64,000 nt of DNA from Berberis thunbergii (taxonomy: Eukaryota > Streptophyta > Magnoliopsida > Ranunculales > Berberidaceae): contig QNQO01002048.1 in assembly GCA_003290165.1 (NCBI GenBank), positions 62,001-126,000 of the forward strand, written 5' to 3'. Positions 50,159 to 60,716 of the stretch are shown here, piece by piece (within the stretch, counting starts at the first letter, position 1; every line of letters starts with the position of its first letter). A program made the translations under genes and the position numbers. The notes under the pieces were generated by a model, which saw only the letters and a program-made list of their open reading frames with translations, did no database searches and had not been told where the DNA came from.

Positions 50159-53100
50159 ATGGCAGATCAGCCATTGGTATTGTCTCCGTTACTTGGGTCA
50201 GTGGTGGAGAATCTTAGTTGTTTAATGAAGATGAAGGAATTTTGTGTGTTATTGGGTTTAGAGAAAGATATGAAGAAGCTTTACAGAACCTTGGCTAAAA
50301 TCAAAGATGTCCTTATTGATGCTGAACAGAAACAATTCTCGGATATAGATATTCGAATCTGGCTCAGGGAACTAAGGGATGCCACATATGAGGCTGACGA
50401 TGTCTTGGATGAATTAGCCTCGGAGATGAGCAAAGAGGAGGAGGAGGAGGGCGACGAAGATGGCCACAACGACCAAGACTTAGCGAACAAGGTAATTCAA
50501 AAGCCTGCTTTCAGCAAAAACTTTCCTGTTGAGATGGGTAAAAAAATTAAAGATCTGATCGAGAAGTTTGATGATATCGTTTCTGGAAGTTGGAGGTTAA
50601 ATTTAGAAATGGGAAAGGCTGGAAATATAGTTGCTGAAAACTGGCGTGCTTATGATTATCTCTCAATTCCTGAACCAAATCAAGTTCATGGGAGGGATGG
50701 AGACGTCGAAGACATAGTCACCCTGCTGCTCAACAATACCATCACCAGTGATATCTCCATTTGTCCCATACTTGGTATGGGTGGATTGGGCAAGACCACT
50801 CTTGCCAATTTGGTGTACAACGACGAACGCATAGCAAAGCATTTTGAAGTCAGATCTTGGGTTTGTGTCTCTGATAATTTTCGTATTGAAGGCATTTTGA
50901 AATCAATGCTAGCCTCTCTTTCAGGGGGAGGAGGAGGAGATGATGATGATGATGATGATGATCTACAGCGGCGCCTTCAAGTGGAATTGTGTGGGAAAAG
51001 ATTCTTACTAGTCTTAGATGATGTATGGGAAAATAACAAAGATGAATGGGACAGACTGAAACAATCACTCTTATGCGGATCAACTAAAGGCAATTTTGTT
51101 ATTGTCACTACTCGCCTCGACACAGTAGCATCTGTCTCTGGAACACTTCCCACTTACCCCCTAAAAGCTTTATCCTATGAGGATTGCTGGCTTTTGTTCA
51201 AGCAACGTGCTTTCAATTTTTTTAGGAAGGAAGATGAACAAGCCTTGGTGGATATTGGCAGGGAGATTGTTAACAATTGTGGAGGCCTACCGCTAGCTGT
51301 ACTCGCTGTAGGTGGTCTGCTACACTTCAAGAACAATGTCAAGGAGTGGTTATCTGTCAAAGACAGTGGAATTAGGTATCTCCGTTGCAGCAGCAGTGAA
51401 GATAACATCTTATCCATCATCAGTTTGAGCTACCACAGGTTGCCATTCTATCTCCGGTCATGTTTTGCATATTGCTCAATCTTTCCAAAAGGCCATACTA
51501 TCATTAGAAATGAACTGATTCAGCTGTGGATTGCAAATGGATTTGTGCAAGCCAATGGATCAATGGACTTGGAACTTGTCGGAGATGCTATCTTCAATAC
51601 ATTGCTATGGAGATCCTTCTTCCAAGACACTGAGAAGGACAAAGATGGCAGGATATTGACATGCAAAATGCATCACCTCGTGCGCGACCTTGCTTATTTT
51701 TTTTCTGTAGATGTTGGAAAAGCAGGGAATATCACCAGAAGTATCCGTCATGTCTCACTGGTTTCCAGCAACAGCAAACGACATTCTGCTTCTGTTGATT
51801 CTATCCATAGGTCCAATCCAGGTCTACGCTCACTTATCATGTTCAGTGACCAGCCATCCACTTCCAAGAATTCTCAATTCATCTTCTCACTTTTACTGTT
51901 AACCAACTTACGTGCATTGGATTTGAGCAGTACATCAATCGACATCTTACCAGACTCTATTGGTAAACTGAAGCACCTTCGGTATCTCAACCTGTCTGTC
52001 ACTCCCATCAGGTCGTTACCTGTTTCTATTTGTGAACTACGAAATGTGCAGGCACTATACTTCAAGAGGTGTGACAAACTCAAATCCTTGCCCAGAGACA
52101 TGGGAAAAATAACTAGCCTCAGGCACCTAGACATACATGGATGTAGCGCGTTAACTGGGATGCCGATCGGGTTAGGGAAGTTAACTTCCCTCCATACCTT
52201 AAGTTTCTTCATTGTCGGATTTGACAGTACTGGATGCAGTATCAAGGAGTTGCAAGGGCTGAACCTCCTAGGAGGAGATTTGGCAATAAAACAGCTCGAG
52301 CATGTGAAACATTCACCAGAAAGCAAAGCAGCCAACCTGTTGGGTAAGGAAAATCTTCGCTCCCTATCGTTATTATGGTCACAGCCTCCAGATTCGCAAG
52401 AAAATGCGGAAGAGGTAATTGAAGGCCTCCAACCTCACTCTAATTTAAGACGGTTGCATGTTGAAAACTATGAAGGAATAACCTATCCAAGTTGGTTCAG
52501 AGATTCATCAGTCCCAAATTTGGTAGAGATCACACTCTCAAAATGTACAAGATGTGAGCATCTCCCACCAATTGGGAAGCTACCTCGTCTAAAGGTTTTG
52601 AAGTTGTCATCAATGGATTCTTTGAAATTCATTGATGATGAAGTTTATGGTGAAAACGACGTGAAAGGATTCCCGTTCCTTGAAGAGCTTGAATTGGTTT
52701 CAATGCCCTGTTTGGAAGGATTGTCGCCATGGTATCTAAGAGGTGAAACCGCAGCAACAGAACATCCACCGCGTCTCCCTTGGCTTAAAAAACTGTTTGT
52801 TCACGATTGCCCCAAACTGACAGAAGTTCCATTGTCATCCTCTCTCTTGTCTGTACAGTTGAAGAAAGCCAATGAAATGGTGCTGGGATCGTTGCAAAAC
52901 CTCCCTTGCCTTTCGTCCCTTGAAATTGGTATGTTTGATGAGTTGGAATGTTTTCCACAAGGAACGTTAAGAAACCTCACGGCTCTGCAGCAATTGAAGA
53001 TTGAATCGTGTGAAAACCTTAATGCTCTGCCTTCAGAACTGGAAACTTGCACTGCGCTGACACATTTAAAGATTGAAGGATGCAAGAAGCTGGTTTCATT

Positions 53101-53500
53101 GCCAAACGGATTGGGAAACCACCCCTCCCTCAAATCTCTCAGTATTTTTTTTGGTGACGATTCAGAAGATTTTATGGATTTGCCTGATTGGATAGGTACC
53201 TTGACTTCACTGCATAGTCTTACTATTGATGGGTGCAAGAATCTGAAAGTGTTGCCAAAAGGTATGCAACACCTGAACGCTCTTCAAGAACTGCAGATTG
53301 TTGGATGCCACACCGAACTAGAGAGACAATGCGAAAAGGACAAGGGAGAAGACTGGTTCAAGATTGCCCATATTCCCGATGTTGTAATCACTGCCAAGCG
53401 AATGCAGATTAGCTCTTCTGGAAACATTGTAAGCAGTGCCGGACCTACTAAAGGGCGAGGGGGCAGCTCAACTTTTAAAATAATTTTATTATATATTTAG
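50159..53500 (+). CDS. CC-NB-LRR disease-resistance-type protein
   Basis: Intracellular immune receptor candidate, single exon, 1113 residues. Start chosen at ATG 50159 (MADQPLVLSPLLG). N-terminal Rx-type coiled coil (about 1-150) with IWLRELRDATYEADDVLDE and an acidic linker. NB-ARC: P-loop GMGGLGKTT (about 205-213), kinase-2 FLLVLDDVW (about 282-290), RNBS-B VIVTTR (about 314), GLPL motif GGLPLAV (about 375), RNBS-D CFAYCSIFPKG (about 435). The MHD motif reads MHH (504-506), which is unusual. A (Gly)5(Asp)8 run occupies about 257-269. LRRs cover about 560-1060, ending in the usual GEDWFKIAHIPDVVIT. The last about 20 residues come from a dispersed repeat. A retroelement LTR-like sequence lies upstream. 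No frame breaks, so probably functional; specificity unknown. Confidence 0.93.
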   Translation: MADQPLVLSPLLGSVVENLSCLMKMKEFCVLLGLEKDMKKLYRTLAKIKDVLIDAEQKQFSDIDIRIWLRELRDATYEADDVLDELASEMSKEEEEEGDEDGHNDQDLANKVIQKPAFSKNFPVEMGKKIKDLIEKFDDIVSGSWRLNLEMGKAGNIVAENWRAYDYLSIPEPNQVHGRDGDVEDIVTLLLNNTITSDISICPILGMGGLGKTTLANLVYNDERIAKHFEVRSWVCVSDNFRIEGILKSMLASLSGGGGGDDDDDDDDLQRRLQVELCGKRFLLVLDDVWENNKDEWDRLKQSLLCGSTKGNFVIVTTRLDTVASVSGTLPTYPLKALSYEDCWLLFKQRAFNFFRKEDEQALVDIGREIVNNCGGLPLAVLAVGGLLHFKNNVKEWLSVKDSGIRYLRCSSSEDNILSIISLSYHRLPFYLRSCFAYCSIFPKGHTIIRNELIQLWIANGFVQANGSMDLELVGDAIFNTLLWRSFFQDTEKDKDGRILTCKMHHLVRDLAYFFSVDVGKAGNITRSIRHVSLVSSNSKRHSASVDSIHRSNPGLRSLIMFSDQPSTSKNSQFIFSLLLLTNLRALDLSSTSIDILPDSIGKLKHLRYLNLSVTPIRSLPVSICELRNVQALYFKRCDKLKSLPRDMGKITSLRHLDIHGCSALTGMPIGLGKLTSLHTLSFFIVGFDSTGCSIKELQGLNLLGGDLAIKQLEHVKHSPESKAANLLGKENLRSLSLLWSQPPDSQENAEEVIEGLQPHSNLRRLHVENYEGITYPSWFRDSSVPNLVEITLSKCTRCEHLPPIGKLPRLKVLKLSSMDSLKFIDDEVYGENDVKGFPFLEELELVSMPCLEGLSPWYLRGETAATEHPPRLPWLKKLFVHDCPKLTEVPLSSSLLSVQLKKANEMVLGSLQNLPCLSSLEIGMFDELECFPQGTLRNLTALQQLKIESCENLNALPSELETCTALTHLKIEGCKKLVSLPNGLGNHPSLKSLSIFFGDDSEDFMDLPDWIGTLTSLHSLTIDGCKNLKVLPKGMQHLNALQELQIVGCHTELERQCEKDKGEDWFKIAHIPDVVITAKRMQISSSGNIVSSAGPTKGRGGSSTFKIILLYI

Positions 53501-53650
53501 CTTTTAAAAAATTAATTTATAATGTATAATACAATATGAAAATTATTCATTCAAATATTTTTACATCTTTCTATTGGTGTAGTGGTTGGAAGTTTATAAT
53601 TATTGTAAACAATTCGAGTTCAATACTTTTTGAGCGCATTTGTTTTATGG
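53440..53650. repeat. Dispersed repeat G, copy 2, overlapping the CNL stop
   Basis: Begins near GTGCCGGACCTACTAAAGGG and resembles 47690-47905. It supplies the CNL's final codons and stop codon (53498-53500) and the start of its 3' UTR. It also has a tRNA-like A-box (TGGTGTAGTGGTTGG) and B-box (TTCGAGTTCAA) pair. Confidence 0.55.
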
Positions 53651-54915
53651 CTATTGACTATACATTTTTATGGTTATTGATAAAATCATTACTGCGATCT
53701 CAAAATCATTTGGTATTTCATTGCTGACTTATTACTGCGATCTCAAAATCATTTGGTATTTCTATTTCAAGTTCGTCAACAATGATTGCCATATTGTGTT
53801 GGTTACTTTCTCTCATGTTGCTTTTCTTTGTGTGCACAGTTACATCCAAGCCCACAAGTTATTTGTGTGGATAGGAGGATAGGGAGCTAAAAGAGAGTTA
53901 ATGTGGAAAGGAAGAAACAGAAGTGCTTTTAGGCTGGATGCTTCCATATAAGTTCGATGATCTAGGTTTTGTCTGTTTTCTTTCTTCTTTATCTTTATAT
54001 TTTCTGTTCACATCTTCTTTACCCTTTGAAAAAGAATTGAGGGTTATCGTAAAACATGACATAGTTTTAGTTAAGAAGATGTCCAATAAGGTCATAATAA
54101 CTGAAGACACCATTGAATGCAATGCTTGATCGGAATCTTATTGTGGGAACTTAATGGGCATGTTGTAAACTTTCAGTTTTGCCAAATACACATTTTGTGG
54201 TTAATTTCTTTGCAATCCCTACTCAGTGGAGAAACCAGAATGAAGAGCTTGATTTGTTGGGAGAAATATTTGGGTCAATTAAAAGTTGTGCTCCAGTTTT
54301 AGTTAATCAGTTCTTTGCTATGTGAATTTTTTTTTCTTTCAACTGTTGCAGAGTTCAGTTATTTAATTTTGATGATTTCAGCTTATTGTTTTTTTTTTCC
54401 AGTTCTTGTCTGATAGCATTAATCTTCAAATAGATTTTGCAAGTTATTCCAATCAATGTTCAATTCTTGGGATGCTCTGGAACACCGCACTTAAATGGCT
54501 TTTCATTCAGCTTATCTTCTTTTTGCTATATCCAAAGTGTCTTTTTTTGATCTCATGCAGAGAGGTTTATTGCATGTTGCTTTCCACTCTGTATATCCAG
54601 AGAGGTTTATCTTGATTCTATATCTGTTATTGTGGAATTTCATTCAAGGTTATTAGAGAGGGTTTATGTAGAGTGAAAACAGACGTGTGGTTTTGGGTGC
54701 TCACTTGGGGAGTTCTGAAAGACTCATTTCAGTTCATACATGTGTGAGTGGGCATAACTTTTCTGAATCTCTATGTAAATTGCAAGTATCTTTCATGGAG
54801 TTTTTCTCTTGATGAAGTTCAAACCTTGTTTTGCTGATGAAAAAAAGAGGCTTATGGTTGGTGGATTTGAGAAGAGGGATTCATGACTGGGAAGTGGATC
54901 AGATGATTAACTTCA

Positions 54916-54983
54916 AGATTGACCATATTTCTGAGGTTGTAATCACTGTCAAGCGAATGCAGATTAGCTCTCTGGAATCATTG
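54916..54983 (+). pseudogene. Duplicated 3' end of the CNL gene
   Basis: The segment aligns with 53350-53430 of the CNL: TTCAAGATTG(A/C)CCATAT, GTTGTAATCACTG(T/C)CAAG, CGAATGCAGATTAGCTC. One base fewer in the following TCT/CTGG run puts the shared TTGTAAG in frame as a stop. Only about 70 bases are recognisable. Confidence 0.75.
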
Positions 54984-55429
54984 TAAGAGCCTACCCCCTC
55001 TGCAAACATTATATAACATATATTTACCTATAGGATGAGTATGGGGATCTTCCAAGTAGACTATATTTTTACAGCAGTGTCCTTGTTTTGGTGTGGAATA
55101 AGCCAGGCCTGACACTAGGAGAGCGCCAGGGCGTGTTATCCAGCACGTGTTGAGGAGGAGCTCTTCTACGCTGTCTGGTACCATGGGCCAGGCACATGTT
55201 AAGGCTAATGTGGCAATCCATGTGTTTACTTTCAAAAAACAATAGCTACAAGGACTCGGGGCTAAAAAACGTAACCAAACACTTGGGGCTCAAAACGCAT
55301 GAGTAAGGGTTCCTCCACCTCCACCTCCCGTCGCCGTTGCTGTTGTTCGTCCTCCACGCACCCACCTCCACCTCGCCGTTGCCATCATCTTCTCCACCTC
55401 GCCATTGTACCAAACCCACAAACAACATA
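54984..55429. other. Intergenic
   Basis: A C/T- and CCACC-rich stretch (55310-55410) gives low-complexity frames only. The end of this stretch is the probable promoter of the next gene. Confidence 0.4.
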
Positions 55430-55531
55430 GCTAACGCAGAGAGAAGCCAAGTGAGGCGAAGCGAAAACAGAGGTTTTAGGGTTTTGTTGGGAAAATTTTG
55501 AGCGTTTTATTGACTACTCCAAGCGGTTGAG
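55430..55531 (+). other. Non-coding 5' exon of the viroplasmin-domain gene
   Basis: Leader with TTTTAGGGTTTTG and ending GGTTGAG|GTAATTTCTC, a plausible donor. It pairs with acceptor GAAATAAG|GATC at 56898, defining a 1367-base 5'-UTR intron. The start of the exon is not defined. Confidence 0.45.
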
Positions 55532-55763
55532 GTAATTTCTCTCTTCAATTATAATCTTCTTGATCGGTTTCAGGTTTTTTTTTTTTTTTTTTTTTAAAGA
55601 TCTTTTTGGGGTTTTTGAACTGAATAATAGAAGTTTTGATTTTGAGTAACAAAGATATTGTGTTGTTTGTGAAATTTGGTGAATTTTGTGGTGGAAGTTT
55701 TGAATTGTGGTGAGCCAGGGGTTAGAGTAGGTGGCAAATCAATTACTTTGATTGTGTTAAGGA

Positions 55764-56297
55764 TTGTGCAGTTAAAACAATGTTATAACACCGATATAAC
55801 GCCTAACGGGGGTGAGCCGTTATGTTATGTCATTATCACATTATAGTATCACAACTCCGATATAACGGCGTTAAATGACTATTATTGAGATAACATTTTT
55901 TTAATAACGTCGTTTTAATGTTTTGTTCTAATACATAAAAAAAAATCACCAATTTCATTCTCGATCGAACCACAACCCTATACTCATTGGAAAGGAGTAG
56001 AATTCACCGTCGCCAATCGACAGAGAACTAGACCTTGTCGTTTGAAAAACGTGAGAAGAAGATAAGAAGACGAATAGTCGATCGCACTCTCATGCGAAGG
56101 AAAGATTTTTTTTTATTAATGTTTTTTTGTTTTTGAATTTAATGTTATAAACAAGATTTACTTTTTTGACTCTATAATATACGTTAATACATTGTGGGGG
56201 TATTAAAAATATATTTAAAAATTATTCTGTTATATGCCGTTATAACCTATAACGCTCTCGGACCATTATGGGTCCATTATCCATTTTAACTACATAC
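55764..56297. mobile_element. hAT-like element in a 5'-UTR intron
   Basis: The ends TTGTGCAGTTAAAACAATG and the reverse of the right end GTATGTAGTTAAAATGGAT are imperfect inverted repeats. Flanks GTTAAGGA (55756-55763) and GTTAAGGG (56298-56305) agree at 7 of 8. Interior rich in GTTATAAC / CGTTATA motifs. No coding capacity. Confidence 0.55.
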
Positions 56298-56920
56298 GTT
56301 AAGGGTAGGGTAGACAGATCTTTTAGGGTTTGGGGTTTGATTTGCATGACAATGGGGCCATTGGTGTGTGATTGGCATAATAAAACCTAAATGATGAATC
56401 GTGATTTCTGTGGGTTTAGTAAAAAAGTTGTGTTTTTTCTTTTTAAATGAGGTGTATCGAGATCGATTTTGGGTTTGAATTGTAGATGAGGGTGTTACTT
56501 GATGAGCTAAAACGAGTTTCTTATGGTTCGAATTAATGATTGTTCTAGTTCCCTAATTTGGATTTTGAGTGTTTGATTTAGAGGGTTTTTTATTCGAGTG
56601 TACATAAGCATAAATGGGTTTTGTTAAAAATAGTTTAGTCTCTTCAATGATTGTTCTGCTTTTGATCATTGCTTCTTATTTGATAATTGTAAAATGGCCA
56701 TTTCAGATTATCACCCATTGCGTGTTTATAATTCTGCGTTGCTTTTAGTGAACTGCCCATCTTGAAATTATTTTTCCTAATCATAGATGACAATGGTTGC
56801 AACCCATTCCCCTCACTTCCTTGCAATTATTTATTTATTTATTTGTGTGATTGGCATCTGTAGCTTAATAACGTTTTTTTTTTTTTTGTTGAAATAAGGA
56901 TCATCAATCTTAACCCAAGA

Positions 56921-57371
56921 ATGACATACAATGCATATGTGGTATATCGCGGTCGTGACCCCGGAGTTTACTTAACATGGGAAGATTGTTCAATCCAAGT
57001 AGCAGAGTATATTGGTAGTTTGTACAAGGGTTTTGCCTCAGTTGCCGAGACTTATACTAGTTACGAATTTTGTGGTTCGCTCAGAAGGAGTGGGAAAGAA
57101 CTACGAGGCAAACAAATCAGATGAAGAGGTGAAAAAAGAGATGGAAAAAAAAGTGAGCAAGAACTGCAAGGCAAACAAATCAGATGAAGAGGTAAAAAAG
57201 AACTGAGGCAAGAATCTCTCCAAAGAGATGAAAAATCAGTATCACGTTTGTGAGGGTGAAGCTCAAGTGAACAATGATCATTGGGCATTGACAAGGGACT
57301 TGATCAATGCACTGCTAGTGGTGGTTATTATGATAATGATAGTTGTTTTGTTTAAACTTGTGGTTTATTGA
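56921..57371 (+). pseudogene. Small viroplasmin/RNase H1-N-like gene with broken C-terminus
   Basis: ATG at 56921 opens MTYNAYVVYRGRDPGVYLTW and then YKGF, matching the small hybrid-binding fold known from RNase H1 N-termini and caulimovirus viroplasmin. This host-gene version is 67 codons before a stop. A +1 frame change near 57070 would instead lead into a region with a duplicated KANKSDEEVKK motif, interrupted by TGA (57204-57206). The same frame then gives an open 47-codon stretch (57228-57371) ending in a strongly hydrophobic segment (LINALLVVVIMIMIVVLFKL), a likely tail anchor. Either a recently damaged gene or a gene with further splicing I cannot see. A functional 67-residue protein remains possible. 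Confidence 0.6.
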
Positions 57372-57564
57372 ATATTTTGTAAGTCATATTTCAAACTTGT
57401 ATTTAGTTATGCTCATTATATAAATTTTTTTGTTAATGGGTGCGAAGTTAAGCATATGTTTTTTTTTTAATTTAATACATGATGACTTTGGTTCAATTGA
57501 TGACTCAAATGCATATTTTTTGAGAAATGGTTTTGAAAAATTTCTTTATTGCTTCCTGTAAAAC

Positions 57565-57918
57565 ATGAACAGCAGTTGCTTGAGAGCAACAATTTTGCTT
57601 GCATTATTTGGATGGAATCCTAGCTGCATAACAATTTTGCCTGGCATTGGCATTGGATTCATGTATTTAAAGGGAATTACTGACAGTGAATTCACTAAGC
57701 TCACACAATTAATGGAAATTTCTACTTGTTTTGCCGCCATGGCTTTGTATGCTACTGAGGTAGGGAATTGTAAGGTCTTCACTATGGTAGTTCAGAAGAA
57801 GACGGATATTCATGAAGCAAAGGAGGATCAGAAAGACATGAAGAGTTCATCATCAGATGTTATGAGAATGTTGAAACAGAAGAAGAATGAACCATTGTTC
57901 GCGCAAGTGTACCACTAG
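57565..57918 (+). CDS. Hypothetical protein, 117 codons
   Basis: Open frame MNSSCLRATILLALFGWNP... The first 75 residues are fairly hydrophobic and could form two weak membrane segments. The C-terminal third is charged (KKTDIHEAKEDQKDMKS). I do not recognise a family. It follows the viroplasmin-like gene at 200 bases on the same strand and could be part of a decayed larger gene. No promoter or splice signals are decisive. Confidence 0.3.
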   Translation: MNSSCLRATILLALFGWNPSCITILPGIGIGFMYLKGITDSEFTKLTQLMEISTCFAAMALYATEVGNCKVFTMVVQKKTDIHEAKEDQKDMKSSSSDVMRMLKQKKNEPLFAQVYH

Positions 57919-60708
57919 ATTGTATATGTTTCTTGCTATCAATCCAGTAGATTCTACATTACTCAAATTTGAGAAACAAGCTAATTTACTGATTGTTCTC
58001 AATTCTCTTATGTAATCCAAACATCTATTCTTACAATATATATTCCATCACATATTGCTGATATATCAACCTGCCATTTGAGAAATGATACTACACTACT
58101 CAGAAAATCTTTCACTCATATACCAATTTGACCCAAGTTATGGATATGGGGAAGAAGCTGGCTACATTGGTAGGATGCAACTTTGCGAACAAATAATATA
58201 CACGGAACTAGGATTCCATCCGACCATATGGGTTCAGGCATGATGAAGCCATTGTTCCTTGTGATTTCAATCTCATTACTGGTAAGTAACTAATAAAACA
58301 GCTTAGTAAAATTGTTGCTCCTTTTTCTTCTGACTGGTAGATAATAGCACTCCAAAAACAAATCATATGCATGGTGTTGTATCAAAATAAGCTGACGATC
58401 AAGGACGCGCAAAAAAAAAAAAAACACATCAAATATTGAATTGAGTTATCAACACAACAACAGCTCTCTCGTTACAACGAGTGTTCATCAATACTGAATT
58501 GACAATATTCAATGGCCTAGTTGAATATGTGGAGCTCCCACAATGGCGTAGTTTTTTAAAGTTGCTCCATTGATATCTTTGACATGTACTCTTGCAAATG
58601 AATACTAATAAGCTTCTGGAGATAACCCATCATGGAGGATGGAAACCTTGACATGATCTTCAACCTTAAAATGCCTGAAATGCCCGACTCCTTTCTCATC
58701 TATAATCTGGAGCAATTAAATGTTCAGTAAGAGATCAATTTCTTGCATATCCAATTGTCATGTTCTTTAGATTTTCAGTAAGAGATAAAAAATTTGGTCT
58801 ATACATGGTGTATGCGTGTCCAATTGTGGATTCTAGCTTTAGTACACAATAATTTTGGGGGCTCCTAATTCATACTAAAAAAGAAATTACATAATGGAAC
58901 CTCGTACTCTAAAACTGCCAGAATACTAAGAGAAACTAGTGAACTACTGAAGTATTGTGCTGCAGGACTTGAAGGTTGATCACCATTAAACTCAGTAATT
59001 CAATATTAAACTCAGTAATTCAAAAGGTTTAAAACAAAAACTAAAAACATTGTTTGAGATCCTTACCAGGATAAAAATAATGAGCTATAATCTCTCAACT
59101 CCATGTCGTTGCTAGAAGTTAGTGGCTGCAAAAATAAATGATAAAGTCTTATATTCTTTATGTGATCGTTCAAATTATCTTAAGCAAGTAAATTACATTC
59201 ATGTGTTAGAAGTGACCAAGTCCATCAATTGTAACACTAGCTTGTGAACAATATGACCTCATACTTTCATCATTCAAAATTGTTGTAAATGTTGTAATTC
59301 AAATTAAAAGATAGGAACGGGGTTACCAATTGTTCTTGGGTTGAGTCGCGGACTAGGTCGCTCTCTTTAAGACGTTTCGCGGCTCTGCCCAAAAGTGTGC
59401 AAGCAGTATAGTAGCCCCGCCGTCCCCAGGATAAAACAACCCAGAATCTTCTCTGTCTTGTTCAAACAATTGCACTGTTGATGAACGGAATACTATCCAC
59501 CCTTAATCTCTTGTTTGCTCGGAATCACCAATACAAAGCATATAATTCAATAGAACGAAAAACACTTCTTTGATTGAAATATTAAACGAAATAACTGATT
59601 GCAACAAGAAAAAATCTTGTTCTCTCTGATTGCAAAAACAAATACTCTTGTTTGCAAGATGCTTTGTTATTTTTTCTTATATTTGTAAACTCTGACTTTG
59701 TGTTGTATTTATAGGGAGAAAACACATTCGTTGAAATACGAAAACACAACTAGATACATCGCGTGGAGAACGCAATTAAGAAAAACGTGGAAAACATGTG
59801 GGTTTTAAGAAAATGTCTAGATACATGGACAAAATCCCGTCTAGATGCAATGAAAGAACAATTGCGTGGAAAACGTGAGAGAATACTGTGGCGCAACGTA
59901 TGGCGAACAGTCTCCCTTCTCTGATTCAAAAATATTTTCGTTTAAATAAATTTTCAGTAAAATGAATGGGTTGATCTCTAAATGACCCGACCGGACAGTC
60001 TTGTTTGGATTTGACATTTTTCATTCTCTTTTAGTCTACTGAATTCGTATTGATTGTTAAGTAGCATCCATTGTTACGGCGTTGATGTGTTCTACGCGCT
60101 CGAATATTTTTTATTTTTTATTTTATTACAATCTATCAATAATAAGTAAAATTTATTATTGAAAATCTAAACAAAATAATTATTTATAATTTTAAGAGTT
60201 TATATATAGTTTACAAATAATTAAAGGTTTTATATTATGGGCTTAGGTATAATTAATAATATTTGAGATAGAGGATTTTGATCGTAAATAATTTGAATTT
60301 GGGGGAGGGGGTAAAGTGGTACATATGTGTAATTTAAAATGAAAAAAAAATACCCCTATCATTATTCACCTAACTTTTTTTTTTTTTTTTGTAAATATGA
60401 TAGAGTTGGAAGGACATTTTGGACATTTAAAAAATAGGACCAAGACGCATATTCATTGTTCCTAAGAGGAATTTGCACTAGATAGTTTAGATAGCGTGTC
60501 GACGCTCTCTGCGTGTGCGTAATTTTTGGGTTTTTAATTTAGAATTCAATGAATCGATAAGTGAAAATAAATAAATAAATAAATAAATGAAATTGATAAG
60601 TGCAAATTAAAAATTAGAGAATTTGGATAGTGATTTTTAATGAAATTAAAAAAAATTATAAGTTTAAAAAAAATTGTACAACACAATAGTGTTTTATAAA
60701 ACTATTAA
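57919..60708. other. Mostly intergenic; possible exon remnant at 58509-58700 (minus)
   Basis: On the minus strand 58700-58509 reads DEKGVGHFRHFKVEDHVKVS, then a stop, then RVHVKDINGATLKNYAIVG, which looks like decayed protein-coding sequence of unknown family. A block at 59330-59480 with CTAGGTCGCTCTCTTTAAGA has a repeat-like look but was not identified. An (AAAT)n microsatellite is at about 60569-60590. Otherwise AT-rich. Confidence 0.35.
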
Positions 60709-60716
60709 GTCGCTCA

